Of a stretch of 17,151 nucleotides of DNA, positions 1 to 7,253 are shown one piece after another. The stretch is from positions 1-17,151 of the forward strand of contig CAKSPU010000049.1 of NCBI GenBank assembly GCA_934486875.1. Direction: 5' to 3'. The notes below the pieces were generated by a model that searched no databases, had not been told where the DNA came from, and was given only the letters and a program-made list of their open reading frames with translations. Origin of the DNA: an uncultured Oscillospiraceae bacterium. GTDB taxonomy: Bacteria > Bacillota > Clostridia > Oscillospirales > Ruminococcaceae. Position numbers and translations under genes: made by a program. Each line of letters begins with the position of its first letter. Within the stretch, counting starts at the first letter, position 1.

Positions 1-81
1 AGCCCGCCTGCGGTCGCTTTCCCAGACTGGGCTTATTTCATCTGTCGGCTTTATCTATAGAACAATTGGTTATTAGTATTA
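1..81 (-). mobile_element. Partial MITE-like interspersed repeat, cut by the window edge
   Basis: This stretch is the reverse complement of 13088-13168, the left half of the complete element further on, with about 77 of 81 positions identical by eye. The differences are two bases near 24-25 and two in the terminal motif. The outer end is the 16-mer at 66-81, TTGGTTATTAGTATTA, which is identical to the right end of the complete copy. No coding sequence fits inside. The element stops 28 bases beyond the stop codon of the histidine kinase gene, so it lies just downstream of that operon. Its other half is outside the window. Confidence 0.8.
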
Positions 82-109
82 CAAAAGCAGAACGGGAGGT
101 ATTTAATTT

Positions 110-2230
110 TCACTTGCTTTCAAGCATTGTCCTGACTTCTTCCGTGACAGCCTTGTAGCTTTCAAGAAGATGCTCAAGCCCGTCGGAAATGCTTTTGATA
201 TCATTTGCCTTTGCCGCTGTTTCGTGTTTCAGCGCCTCCTCCGAAAGCGCCTTTGCACCGATGTTCAGCGAGTTGCTTTTCAGGGAATGAACAAGAATGC
301 GGTAATTCTGAATATCATTTTGCTCATAGTATTCACGGAGCTTTGCGGTCCGCTCTTCGTATTCGTCTGAGTAAGTGCGGAGTATCATAATATACAGCTC
401 TTCCATATTTCCGCAGTAGCTCATTCCAAGCTCCCTGTCGATAAGTGAAGCTGTGGCTTCGGTCGGTACAGCCTTTTCAGCCGTTTCCTCCTCAGTCATA
501 TGCACAAGCTCACGGGGCAGCAGTTTTATCAGCATTTTTTCAAGGCTGTTTCCGGCAATGGGCTTTGCAAGATAATCCTCAAAGCCGTAATCAAGGTACA
601 TATCCCTTGCCCCCGAAACTGCATTTGCCGTCAGAGCAACAACGGGAATGCCGATGGCAAGCCCCTCCTTGCGGATAAGCTTAAGAGTTTCAACACCGTC
701 CATCTCGGGCATCATATGGTCAAGGAACACCGCATCGTATTTTTCCGAACGCAGGCGGGCGATGCATTCGGCACCGCTTGATGCGCAGTCCACCTTTATT
801 TTTGTGGGCTTTAAAAGTCCCTCTGCCACCATAAGGTTTGACCTGTTGTCATCGGTTATGATAATGCGTGCCTCGGGAGCGGTAAAGCTCTCACGGTATG
901 CGGGCTTGTCCGAGCGGCGGGCTGCGGCGGTGCAGAAATCGCCTGAGGGCTCTGAGCTTATGACCTGCTGGGGGAGCCGCACCGTAAACTCCGAGCCTAC
1001 CCCGTAAATGCTTTTTACCCCGATGCTTCCGTTCATCATCGAGACAAGCTTTGCGGTTATGGAAAGTCCCAGACCCGTGCCCTCGATGTTGCGGTTTCTG
1101 ACCTGATCCACACGGGTAAAGCCGCCGAAAAGCTTGTCCTGATCCTCTTCCTTTATGCCCCGTCCCGTGTCCTTTACCGACAGGATAAGGGTTATATAGT
1201 CATTGGAAAGCTTTTCATATCCTGCCGAAAGGGTAACAGTGCCCTCGTCGGTGTATTTTACGGCGTTTGACATAATGTTTGTAAGTATCTGCCGTATCCG
1301 CACCTCATCGCCCATAAGGCAGCCGGGAATATTGGGGTCGGCATTTATTTTCAGTTCAAGCCCTTTCTGCTCAAATTTCCGACAGAGCATATTAACGGTA
1401 TCGTTTACCACCGACGAGATATGATACCTTACGTGAACGATCTTCATACGTCCCGATTCAAGCTTTGAAAAATCAAGTATATCGTTTATCAGTGAAAGCA
1501 GGAGATTTCCCGAGCTTTCCACATTCTCCGCATATCTCAGAATGTTTTCGTCCTTTGATTCACGGAGGATAAGCTCATTCATTCCGAGCACCGAGTTAAG
1601 GGGTGTGCGTATCTCGTGGGACATATTCGAGAGAAAGTCCGATTTGCTTTTTGCAGCGTCACGGGCTTCATCGCACTTGTTTTCGATTACTCTCAGCAGG
1701 TCATCAAGGCTCCGTTCCTGTTCACGGTTCCGTGCCTTGCGCTGCTCGATGAATTTGGCAATGTTGTAACACGTCCACTGTGCTCCCATTACGGTTATTG
1801 CGCAGACGGGGAATTTAATGGGATCGATCAGCTGCGGAAAGAGGAAATGCCCCGCAATGCCCGCAGCGGTCATAAAAACTGCGCTGAAAATGCTTTGCAG
1901 CTTTAGTATCCCTGCGTCCATATACATAAGCATCACCACGCACTGAAGCCCCATTGTGCAGAAAAACATTGCCGCATCGGAAAAGGACAGCCCCAGCATC
2001 ACCGCAACAACGGAGAATGAGCATATCTGGAGTATCTGATAGCTGCGGCTTTTTACCCTGCTCTGAGTAAATACCATTATGAGGTACAGGACCAGCAGGA
2101 GTATGCCGGCGGCGGCTCTTGCGGGAAATTCAAAGGGGCTCAGGAATTTTCCTGTCACAACGGTTATGAATGCCCCCACAAAATAAAAGTACAAGCCGTT
2201 TTTGCTGCCTCTGTAGAAATCGTCATTCAT
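110..2230 (-). CDS. Hybrid sensor histidine kinase with receiver and Hpt domains
   Basis: Membrane-bound signalling kinase whose domains form a complete intramolecular phosphorelay. From the ATG at 2230 it has 706 residues. In order: about five or six hydrophobic membrane segments (roughly 13-160); a short coiled linker; a HisKA domain with the phosphoacceptor in SHEIRTPLN (His205); a HATPase domain with N box (NIMSNAVKYT, about 318-327), G1 (KDTGRGI) and G2 (GTGLGLS); a receiver domain with acidic pair Asp460-461, phosphoacceptor Asp504 in FLDHMMPEMDG and Lys556; and a C-terminal Hpt domain with His648 in VHSLKSNS. No extracellular sensor domain is visible, so the stimulus is unknown and may be sensed in the membrane. 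A GTG at 2239 is also in frame, but GGGGGTG sits correctly for 2230, and this ATG overlaps the stop of the upstream gene by 8 bases, implying translational coupling. The Hpt probably passes phosphate to a response regulator encoded elsewhere. Confidence 0.92.
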   Translation of the reverse strand: MNDDFYRGSKNGLYFYFVGAFITVVTGKFLSPFEFPARAAAGILLLVLYLIMVFTQSRVKSRSYQILQICSFSVVAVMLGLSFSDAAMFFCTMGLQCVVMLMYMDAGILKLQSIFSAVFMTAAGIAGHFLFPQLIDPIKFPVCAITVMGAQWTCYNIAKFIEQRKARNREQERSLDDLLRVIENKCDEARDAAKSKSDFLSNMSHEIRTPLNSVLGMNELILRESKDENILRYAENVESSGNLLLSLINDILDFSKLESGRMKIVHVRYHISSVVNDTVNMLCRKFEQKGLELKINADPNIPGCLMGDEVRIRQILTNIMSNAVKYTDEGTVTLSAGYEKLSNDYITLILSVKDTGRGIKEEDQDKLFGGFTRVDQVRNRNIEGTGLGLSITAKLVSMMNGSIGVKSIYGVGSEFTVRLPQQVISSEPSGDFCTAAARRSDKPAYRESFTAPEARIIITDDNRSNLMVAEGLLKPTKIKVDCASSGAECIARLRSEKYDAVFLDHMMPEMDGVETLKLIRKEGLAIGIPVVALTANAVSGARDMYLDYGFEDYLAKPIAGNSLEKMLIKLLPRELVHMTEEETAEKAVPTEATASLIDRELGMSYCGNMEELYIMILRTYSDEYEERTAKLREYYEQNDIQNYRILVHSLKSNSLNIGAKALSEEALKHETAAKANDIKSISDGLEHLLESYKAVTEEVRTMLESK

Positions 2231-3149
2231 TGCCGTCACCCCCTGTTACCCCTTTGGGAACAACAAATTTCAGCCCCTTGTGAACAATTTTTGCTTCAAG
2301 TCTGCCTGCGCAGCTCCGCAGTTCACCGTCAAAATTCATCATAAATTCCGAGCCGTCTGTGCGGCGGATAGAAAACTTCTGAAATTCGCCGCAGCTGCAT
2401 ATCCGTCTGATATATTCTCTTCTGTTTTTGATAAGTGCCGTAAACATTTTTATCTTTCCACCTAATCTCAGCCCGGGTGCGATCATAAAGCCGCCCTTGC
2501 CGTCAGAAACGGAGCTGTGCTCTGTGAAATGGAGGCTGCCGCCAAGAATGTTACCGTTGCCGAAAACAGTCTCTGTGGCTATGCCCGATATGAGCTGACC
2601 GTCAGCTTCGATATCATAGCTCTGCTGCTTTGAGAAGAAAATGGCGTGAACTATGGCGGCGGAATAGGGGAGAGATTCGCTGAATATCCTGAGAAAACGG
2701 TAATCCTCCATAAGCAGCTCCGTTTCCGAGTCAAGCCCGAAGGATATCGTGTTCAGGGCAATTCCGAAATTGCTTCTGATGTAGTCAACCTTGATAACAT
2801 CGCCGTTTATCAGCTCTTCGATATCCTCAAAGCGCTTTGCATCACTGCCGAACATTTTCAGAAAATCATTGGTCATTCCGCAGGGGTAAAAGGCTACCTC
2901 CGCTTCCGACAGGTCATCAAAGCCGCAGAGCATATTCCGCATAGGTCCCGAGCCGCCGCAGCAATAGAAGCGGAGCTTTTCACCACGGAAAAAGTGAAGT
3001 ACCTTCCGCACTATCTCGGTCTCGTAGCCTGCATATCTTGTGGTGAAAACATAATAATTGAGTCCGCTTATCCGACTGAGCCGTTCACGCAGATCGTCGG
3101 TAAGGCGGCTGTGAGCGCAGTCGGGATTGATAATAAATATGTGTGTCAA
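2223..3149 (-). CDS. Diacylglycerol-kinase-like (YegS/DgkB family) lipid kinase, divergent
   Basis: About 308 residues starting at a TTG codon at 3149. The start is preceded five bases upstream by GGGGGA and gives the usual family N-terminus THIFIINPDCAHSRL. The open frame runs on to 3230, but those extra 27 codons cross a hairpin and a repeat motif and are probably not translated. Family features are the N-terminal INP segment, a glycine-rich nucleotide loop at about residues 64-68 and the PCGMTNDFLKMFG segment at about 90-101, which matches the usual GTGNDF motif of diacylglycerol and related lipid kinases. The glycine-rich loop reads GGSGP where the family has GGDGT, so the conserved Asp is replaced and activity is uncertain. 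Known members phosphorylate diacylglycerol or similar lipids at the membrane. It overlaps the kinase gene downstream by 8 bases, suggesting co-expression. No clear promoter was seen in the 107-base gap upstream. Confidence 0.8.
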   Translation of the reverse strand: MTHIFIINPDCAHSRLTDDLRERLSRISGLNYYVFTTRYAGYETEIVRKVLHFFRGEKLRFYCCGGSGPMRNMLCGFDDLSEAEVAFYPCGMTNDFLKMFGSDAKRFEDIEELINGDVIKVDYIRSNFGIALNTISFGLDSETELLMEDYRFLRIFSESLPYSAAIVHAIFFSKQQSYDIEADGQLISGIATETVFGNGNILGGSLHFTEHSSVSDGKGGFMIAPGLRLGGKIKMFTALIKNRREYIRRICSCGEFQKFSIRRTDGSEFMMNFDGELRSCAGRLEAKIVHKGLKFVVPKGVTGGDGNE

Positions 3150-3188
3150 AACAGTCCCCCAAAAAATATATCTCTCTTTTTCGACATT

Positions 3189-3204
3189 TTGGTTATTAGT
3201 ATTA
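3189..3204. repeat. Solitary 16-nt end motif of the MITE-like element
   Basis: TTGGTTATTAGTATTA occurs here exactly as at 66-81 and 13236-13251, where it forms the outer end of the MITE-like repeat. Here the neighbouring sequence on both sides is unrelated to the element body. It could be a remnant of a decayed copy, a separate member of the family with a different interior, or the target of the element's ends. It sits between the lipid-kinase-like gene and the Hsp70-like gene. Confidence 0.6.
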
Positions 3205-3216
3205 TGTATCGGCAGC

Positions 3217-3247
3217 GGGATATCCTCCATATTACGGGGGATATCCC
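3217..3247. repeat. Strong inverted repeat (hairpin) after the Hsp70-like gene
   Basis: Two 12-base arms, 3217-3228 (GGGATATCCTCC) and 3236-3247 (GGGGGATATCCC), surround a 7-base loop. There is one imperfect pair, a G-U wobble if read on the plus strand and an A-C mismatch on the minus strand. It begins 10 bases beyond the stop codon of the Hsp70-like gene on the minus strand, where a terminator is expected, but no T-run follows in either direction. It may be a 3' mRNA-stabilising structure, an inefficient terminator or part of a repeat. Confidence 0.65.
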
Positions 3248-3256
3248 ATTGCTTTG

Positions 3257-6121
3257 TCAGTCAAGCTCAACAGTCATTATCCTGCCGAGATATGTGTCAA
3301 AATTGATGCCGTTCTCGGTGGCGGCAACGTACTGGAGCGTTCTGGGTCCCGAAGCACGGATATATACACACGCCTTTTCATATACCACATTCAGCCTGCA
3401 TTTTTTCTTCATCACCTGCTCAATTGGTAGTGAATCGGTAACGGCTTCGGGCATAGGGGTGTAGTATATCTCAAAGGTGTCCTCATCGGCATCGGTGAAG
3501 TTGTACCAGACATTGTAATCGGGCTTGCCTGCAAGGGTCATAGGTGCGTTTTCATCGGTAAGGATACTGAAGTGACCTCGCTTGTTAAAGCCGATGAAAT
3601 ACTTGAATGGTATTTCATCTTCCTTGGCGCTGAGAGCCTTCCGCTCGATAACGCCGCCCTTTCTGCACATTATAAGACCGAATGCCACGCCCGTTTTGCC
3701 CGTGGGGCGTTCAAGGCTGCCCCTGTGAGGGTCGATGCCCCTGCTTTCCATAAGGCTGTATGCCTCTTCCGTTCCCAGAGGGGGATAGAGGATAAATTCG
3801 GGCATTGTGTCCGTACCGAGAGCGGTCCTGAGCTTCTCGCCGCCCTCCTTGTATTTTTCCTTGAATATTTCAGAAACAAGCCTGTTTTTGCAGGAATTTC
3901 CCGCAAGCATTATGTTCATTTTTTCGGGAACGGAAGCATTTGCGGAGCTGTAGGCAAGGCTCATTGAGGCAAAGAAATTGTCGATGCCCCGGCTGATGTT
4001 GTCCCTGATAATGCCCACAAGCCTTTCTGCGGAAACTTCAAGCTCAAAGCGGGGCAGAAGCTCGCCGTTTTTGTCAAAAAGGTCAACGCAGATAACACCA
4101 CGTTCAAATTCATCGGCATAGGTCTCCGTGTTTTCCCAGATCGGACGGAGATGCTCCATCATATGGCGCATATTGGCTTCTGCTTCCCTTGAACGTGCCA
4201 CAACAGCCGCAGAGCCTGCAAATTCGGCGCAGCGGGGGGGCAGGGTAAAGGTTATGCCCTTTTCCGCAATTTTGCTGTAATTGTCCCTGAAAACGGTGAC
4301 GGAAAGAAGTTCAAGGAGATTTTCGCCGCCAAGATATCTGTCGCCGCCTGCACCGTAATTTTCAATGGTGTAATCAAATTTTCTCTTGTCCGATGTTCGG
4401 CATACACCGAAATCGAAATCGGTGGTGCCGCCGCCGAAATCAAATATCCCGTAGTGAAATTCCTCCCCGTCATCGGGGAATGCGCCGTATTCCTTCAGAG
4501 CGCACACCGCATATGCCGCAGGCTCGCTCACAGAGCCGTCCACACGGAAATCTGCCATTATCTCCTCATTTTCAAGCACAGAGGGGGGAAGCGACTTCAT
4601 AAGTCCCCTTTCAAATGACCCTGTTATCCGCTCACGGACGCTCTTTTCAAAGGTCACGGGAAATGAGAGGTAATAATCAAGGAATATGCCGTTTCGCATA
4701 TTGTTGATGTAAAGCCCGATGTAATATGCGTAAAGCTCGATCGGGTCAAGCTCCGCCGCCTCGCCGCTCATATACGGGGGAAGAAGATATTCGCCCCCTG
4801 CACGGTCGCATATCCTGAGGGGATAGCAGCCCTCTCCCGCCCACTGCTTTAAATCGCAGAAAAAGGCATAGTAATCCCTGCTGGCGCTGTTTTTCATATC
4901 CGAATACGCCGTGTGGGATATGGGCAGAGTCTCCCATAAGGTCTCGGGTCTGCCGTTTCGGGCGTTGTATTTTGAAAGGAATGTGCCGATGTCCGCAAAT
5001 TCCATAACGGTGGGATTTTCGTAATGCTCGGGTCTGCCTGCGTCCGCAAGCCTGCCTGTGCCTATCGCCATAGGGAGCGTGTGCTCGGAGGATTTCTGAT
5101 ACACAACGACTGTGCTCTTTGTGCCGAAATCAATGGCGATAATGCCGTCCCTGTCAACGTCGGAAGCAGGGTCACGGGCGATAAGGGGCTCGGATATCTC
5201 AATGGCATAGGTCGGCTCACCGCCGTCGTTGCTCCATAATTCCCAGTGACCTCGGTTGGGGTCGGAGAGCAGCTTTTCGTCATACGGGTCAATATCCGCA
5301 CGGCGCTTTTCGCAGTTTAAAAGGCTTATTTTCAGTGCCTTGGAGAAGTCCTCGTCTGCCTTTATCCTTGTTACCGCAAGGAGGGTGTCCATAGAAAAGT
5401 CAAGACCGTTGACGCTGCCCGCAAATTTTCCTGCGGCAATGTCCTCGGAGAGCTTTTCGCAGTCAAAATAAATATGTCCCTCGGGGGAAAGCCCCATATA
5501 GCTGCGGTCGGACTTGCTCAGCCTTATCAGGTCATAGAAGCCGTCCTCCTCGGCGGGGGTAAGACCTGCGGGCACAAGCTCCTTGTCCAGCAGCACCATA
5601 ATAAGCTCCTCGCCTGCAAGGGGGAGACCGTTTTTCTTGGTAAATCTGAGGGAGGGGATACACACAGCCTCGTGATGATTGGCTGTATTGAAGTTGAAAA
5701 TGCTGCCGTCGGCAGGGTCGTATGCCTTTGTTATGCCGCCGTCCCTGAATGCAAAAAGCTTTCCCGAAAATTTCGACAGCTTTTCCACACCCGAAGCCCT
5801 TAGCTCGGGGAGGGTCATAAGATTTCCGTCAAAGCCCTCGAAGCTTTTGTTGAATTTCGTTTCCGCAAAGGAGAAGAAAACATTCTGCTTTGACGGCTCA
5901 AACACATCAAGGTCGGGGAATATGCCGCTGACTGCGGTGTTGAACCAAACGTCACGGTTGTGTATTTTAAGCCACAGTCCGTCCAGAGCGGAAAGAAGCT
6001 TTTTTATAAGGGGGTCGAAAAGTCTGACCTGTGCTTCAACAGTTTTGGGAATACGGCCGATCACCGCATTTGCAATATATTCCCGTTCTGTCGGGATCAG
6101 GCTTATCTTTTTTGTATCCAC
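3257..6121 (-). CDS. Large Hsp70-like (actin-fold) ATPase with a long N-terminal extension
   Basis: 954 residues from a GTG start at 6121, preceded by AAAGG. The middle carries the nucleotide-binding signatures of the Hsp70/actin superfamily: phosphate-1 loop IDFGTKST (about 330-337), SEPAAYA (532-538, like NEPTAAA of DnaK), phosphate-2 loop FDFGGGTTDFDF (about 560-571), GGDRYLGGENL (about 592-602, like the GDxxLGGEDFD segment), and an adenosine motif MLAGNS (738-743). It is not DnaK. About 325 residues precede the first ATP motif, insertions enlarge the ATPase, and there is no recognisable DnaK substrate-binding domain or disordered tail; roughly 130 residues follow the ATPase. No signal peptide was seen, so it is probably cytoplasmic. 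It lies 18 bases downstream of a gene for a GrpE-like protein, which supports an ATP-driven chaperone-like cycle. The client is unknown. Actin-fold families such as the SrfB-like proteins are an alternative relation. Confidence 0.82.
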   Translation of the reverse strand: MDTKKISLIPTEREYIANAVIGRIPKTVEAQVRLFDPLIKKLLSALDGLWLKIHNRDVWFNTAVSGIFPDLDVFEPSKQNVFFSFAETKFNKSFEGFDGNLMTLPELRASGVEKLSKFSGKLFAFRDGGITKAYDPADGSIFNFNTANHHEAVCIPSLRFTKKNGLPLAGEELIMVLLDKELVPAGLTPAEEDGFYDLIRLSKSDRSYMGLSPEGHIYFDCEKLSEDIAAGKFAGSVNGLDFSMDTLLAVTRIKADEDFSKALKISLLNCEKRRADIDPYDEKLLSDPNRGHWELWSNDGGEPTYAIEISEPLIARDPASDVDRDGIIAIDFGTKSTVVVYQKSSEHTLPMAIGTGRLADAGRPEHYENPTVMEFADIGTFLSKYNARNGRPETLWETLPISHTAYSDMKNSASRDYYAFFCDLKQWAGEGCYPLRICDRAGGEYLLPPYMSGEAAELDPIELYAYYIGLYINNMRNGIFLDYYLSFPVTFEKSVRERITGSFERGLMKSLPPSVLENEEIMADFRVDGSVSEPAAYAVCALKEYGAFPDDGEEFHYGIFDFGGGTTDFDFGVCRTSDKRKFDYTIENYGAGGDRYLGGENLLELLSVTVFRDNYSKIAEKGITFTLPPRCAEFAGSAAVVARSREAEANMRHMMEHLRPIWENTETYADEFERGVICVDLFDKNGELLPRFELEVSAERLVGIIRDNISRGIDNFFASMSLAYSSANASVPEKMNIMLAGNSCKNRLVSEIFKEKYKEGGEKLRTALGTDTMPEFILYPPLGTEEAYSLMESRGIDPHRGSLERPTGKTGVAFGLIMCRKGGVIERKALSAKEDEIPFKYFIGFNKRGHFSILTDENAPMTLAGKPDYNVWYNFTDADEDTFEIYYTPMPEAVTDSLPIEQVMKKKCRLNVVYEKACVYIRASGPRTLQYVAATENGINFDTYLGRIMTVELD

Positions 6122-6139
6122 GGTAATTCACGCCTTTCG

Positions 6140-6850
6140 TTATAGGGTAACAACAGCTTTTCTGATGACCTTGCCGTTGGCGGCGGCAACACAGCCACGA
6201 AGCAATACGGCTTTTATCTTTCCCTGCTTTGCAGTGCCGGTATTGTGATGAAGCTCTTCGTCAAATTCATCTCCTGCCTTAACGTCTGTGAGCTTGTACA
6301 CAGGGCGGGTGAATGTGGAATTATAGCAGGAGAGCAGGTATGCATACAGCTCGCAGAGCACGGCGATGTCCGATTTTGACTCCTCATAGCTGTTTATGGC
6401 AAGCTGTTCGGTATAGTCTCTGAGACTTTTCAGATTATCGGGAAGAACGCCGCAGAGGAATATTCCGCTGAGGGTGTTGTTCTTGAATATCCCGCTCATC
6501 ACCTTTGCGGAGGCGGGGGAAAGGGTCTTGTATTTTTCGTAGAGAGATATCTGCATAGCGTAGGAGCTGCAATATCCGTTCAGGGTGTCCTTGCAGCGCT
6601 TCAGCTGAGAGGAAAGCTCCGCATTTTCGCTCTGGAGCCTGCCGGCTTCAAGCTCGAGAAGAGCGATTTTTCTCGAAAGGGAGGCATTTTCCGCACTGAG
6701 GGCTGTGGTGTCATTTCGTGGGAAAAGCTCGGTCTGACCCTCGAGGGTGTCCTCCTCGGCTTTTCCTGCGATTATTTCGGTAAGCTCCGCCTTTATGCGC
6801 TCGTCACAGAGGGCTTCGGTAAATATTTCATAAAGCTTCTGGGGTTTCAT
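6140..6850 (-). CDS. GrpE-like putative nucleotide exchange factor with coiled coil
   Basis: 236 residues. The first 45 or so are helical and acidic. Residues about 50-110 form a leucine- and glutamate-rich heptad region likely to be a coiled coil, and a helical region of about 105-185 follows. The last 50 residues (GDEFDEELHH, then VLLRGCVAAANGKVIRKAVV) match in order and spacing the beta domain of GrpE, in which FDPxxHEA is followed by a GYxxxGRVLRPAxV segment. GrpE dimerises by a long coiled coil and releases ADP from Hsp70, so this protein is well placed to serve the Hsp70-like ATPase encoded 18 bases downstream. The similarity is read by eye and the rest of the protein is divergent, so the exchange function is an inference. 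The ATG at 6850 has a GGGAG about 12 bases upstream, a long spacing. It is the second gene of the operon. Confidence 0.7.
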   Translation of the reverse strand: MKPQKLYEIFTEALCDERIKAELTEIIAGKAEEDTLEGQTELFPRNDTTALSAENASLSRKIALLELEAGRLQSENAELSSQLKRCKDTLNGYCSSYAMQISLYEKYKTLSPASAKVMSGIFKNNTLSGIFLCGVLPDNLKSLRDYTEQLAINSYEESKSDIAVLCELYAYLLSCYNSTFTRPVYKLTDVKAGDEFDEELHHNTGTAKQGKIKAVLLRGCVAAANGKVIRKAVVTL

Positions 6851-6869
6851 ATATCAAAAGTTCTCCCGT

Positions 6870-7046
6870 TTATTTGAATTGATTGGTCTTGCTGTCGTAT
6901 TCATAGCCTATAGCTCTGAGCTTTTCGCAAAGCTCGCTTTCGGATATGTCAATATCATCGCAGAGGGCTTCAAGTGAGGGGTATATATCACGGAGCTTCA
7001 TATTTACAAAGCTCAGCAGCATTACAGGGTCATTGGGAATATTCAT
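6870..7046 (-). CDS. Small DUF4250-family protein
   Basis: A 58-residue protein beginning MNIPNDPVMLLSFVNMKLRD and ending GYEYDSKTNQFK. It has the characteristic layout of the DUF4250 family of short proteins found in Clostridia: the MxIPxDPxMLLSxVNxKLRD start, a central acidic helix and the GYxYDxxxNQF end. The function of the family is unknown; the small helical fold looks like a possible DNA- or protein-binding module. The ATG at 7046 has an AGGAG about 10 bases upstream, and a good promoter lies at 7080-7108. Only 19 bases separate it from the GrpE-like gene, so it is the first gene of this operon, although an accidental association is possible. Confidence 0.85.
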   Translation of the reverse strand: MNIPNDPVMLLSFVNMKLRDIYPSLEALCDDIDISESELCEKLRAIGYEYDSKTNQFK

Positions 7047-7079
7047 ATATCGTCGTCTCCTTATATTACTTCACTCTAT

Positions 7080-7108
7080 ATTATACTCCATTTTATGACA
7101 TTCTGCAA
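7080..7108 (-). promoter_or_regulatory. Sigma-A-type promoter of the DUF4250/GrpE-like/Hsp70-like operon
   Basis: On the minus strand, a -35 box TTGCAG (7103-7108) and a perfect -10 box TATAAT (7080-7085) are separated by 17 bases. The -10 box lies about 33 bases upstream of the DUF4250 start codon. No CIRCE-like inverted repeat, the usual heat-shock operator of dnaK operons, was seen near it. Confidence 0.75.
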
Positions 7109-7201
7109 GAGGATTTTGAATTTACGCCGTAAAATATAAGTTTTTTATTTGCTGTAACGATTTTTGGATAGGTGGGACGGTATAATTGTGGTGAGGGAGG
7201 A

Positions 7202-7230
7202 TTGAAAAAGATTAAATAATGTGGTATAAT
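7202..7230 (+). promoter_or_regulatory. Promoter of the mcrBC genes
   Basis: TTGAAA (7202-7207), a 17-base spacer and a perfect TATAAT (7225-7230). Transcription would start near 7237, leaving a leader of only about 17 bases before the ATG at 7254. A second -10-like TATAAT lies at 7181-7186, but its -35 region is poor. Together with 7080-7108 this makes the 207-base gap 7047-7253 a divergent promoter region with no other gene. Confidence 0.75.
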
Positions 7231-7253
7231 ATGGAAAAGTGAGGGTGATTGAT

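Noticed and set aside
2646..3464. 272-codon open frame on the plus strand
   Set aside because: It overlaps the lipid-kinase-like gene and the end of the Hsp70-like gene in antisense; it has no start signals and no family features.
3257..6121. Housekeeping DnaK
   Set aside because: The ATP motifs lie 330 residues into the protein, the substrate-binding domain is missing and dnaJ is not adjacent.
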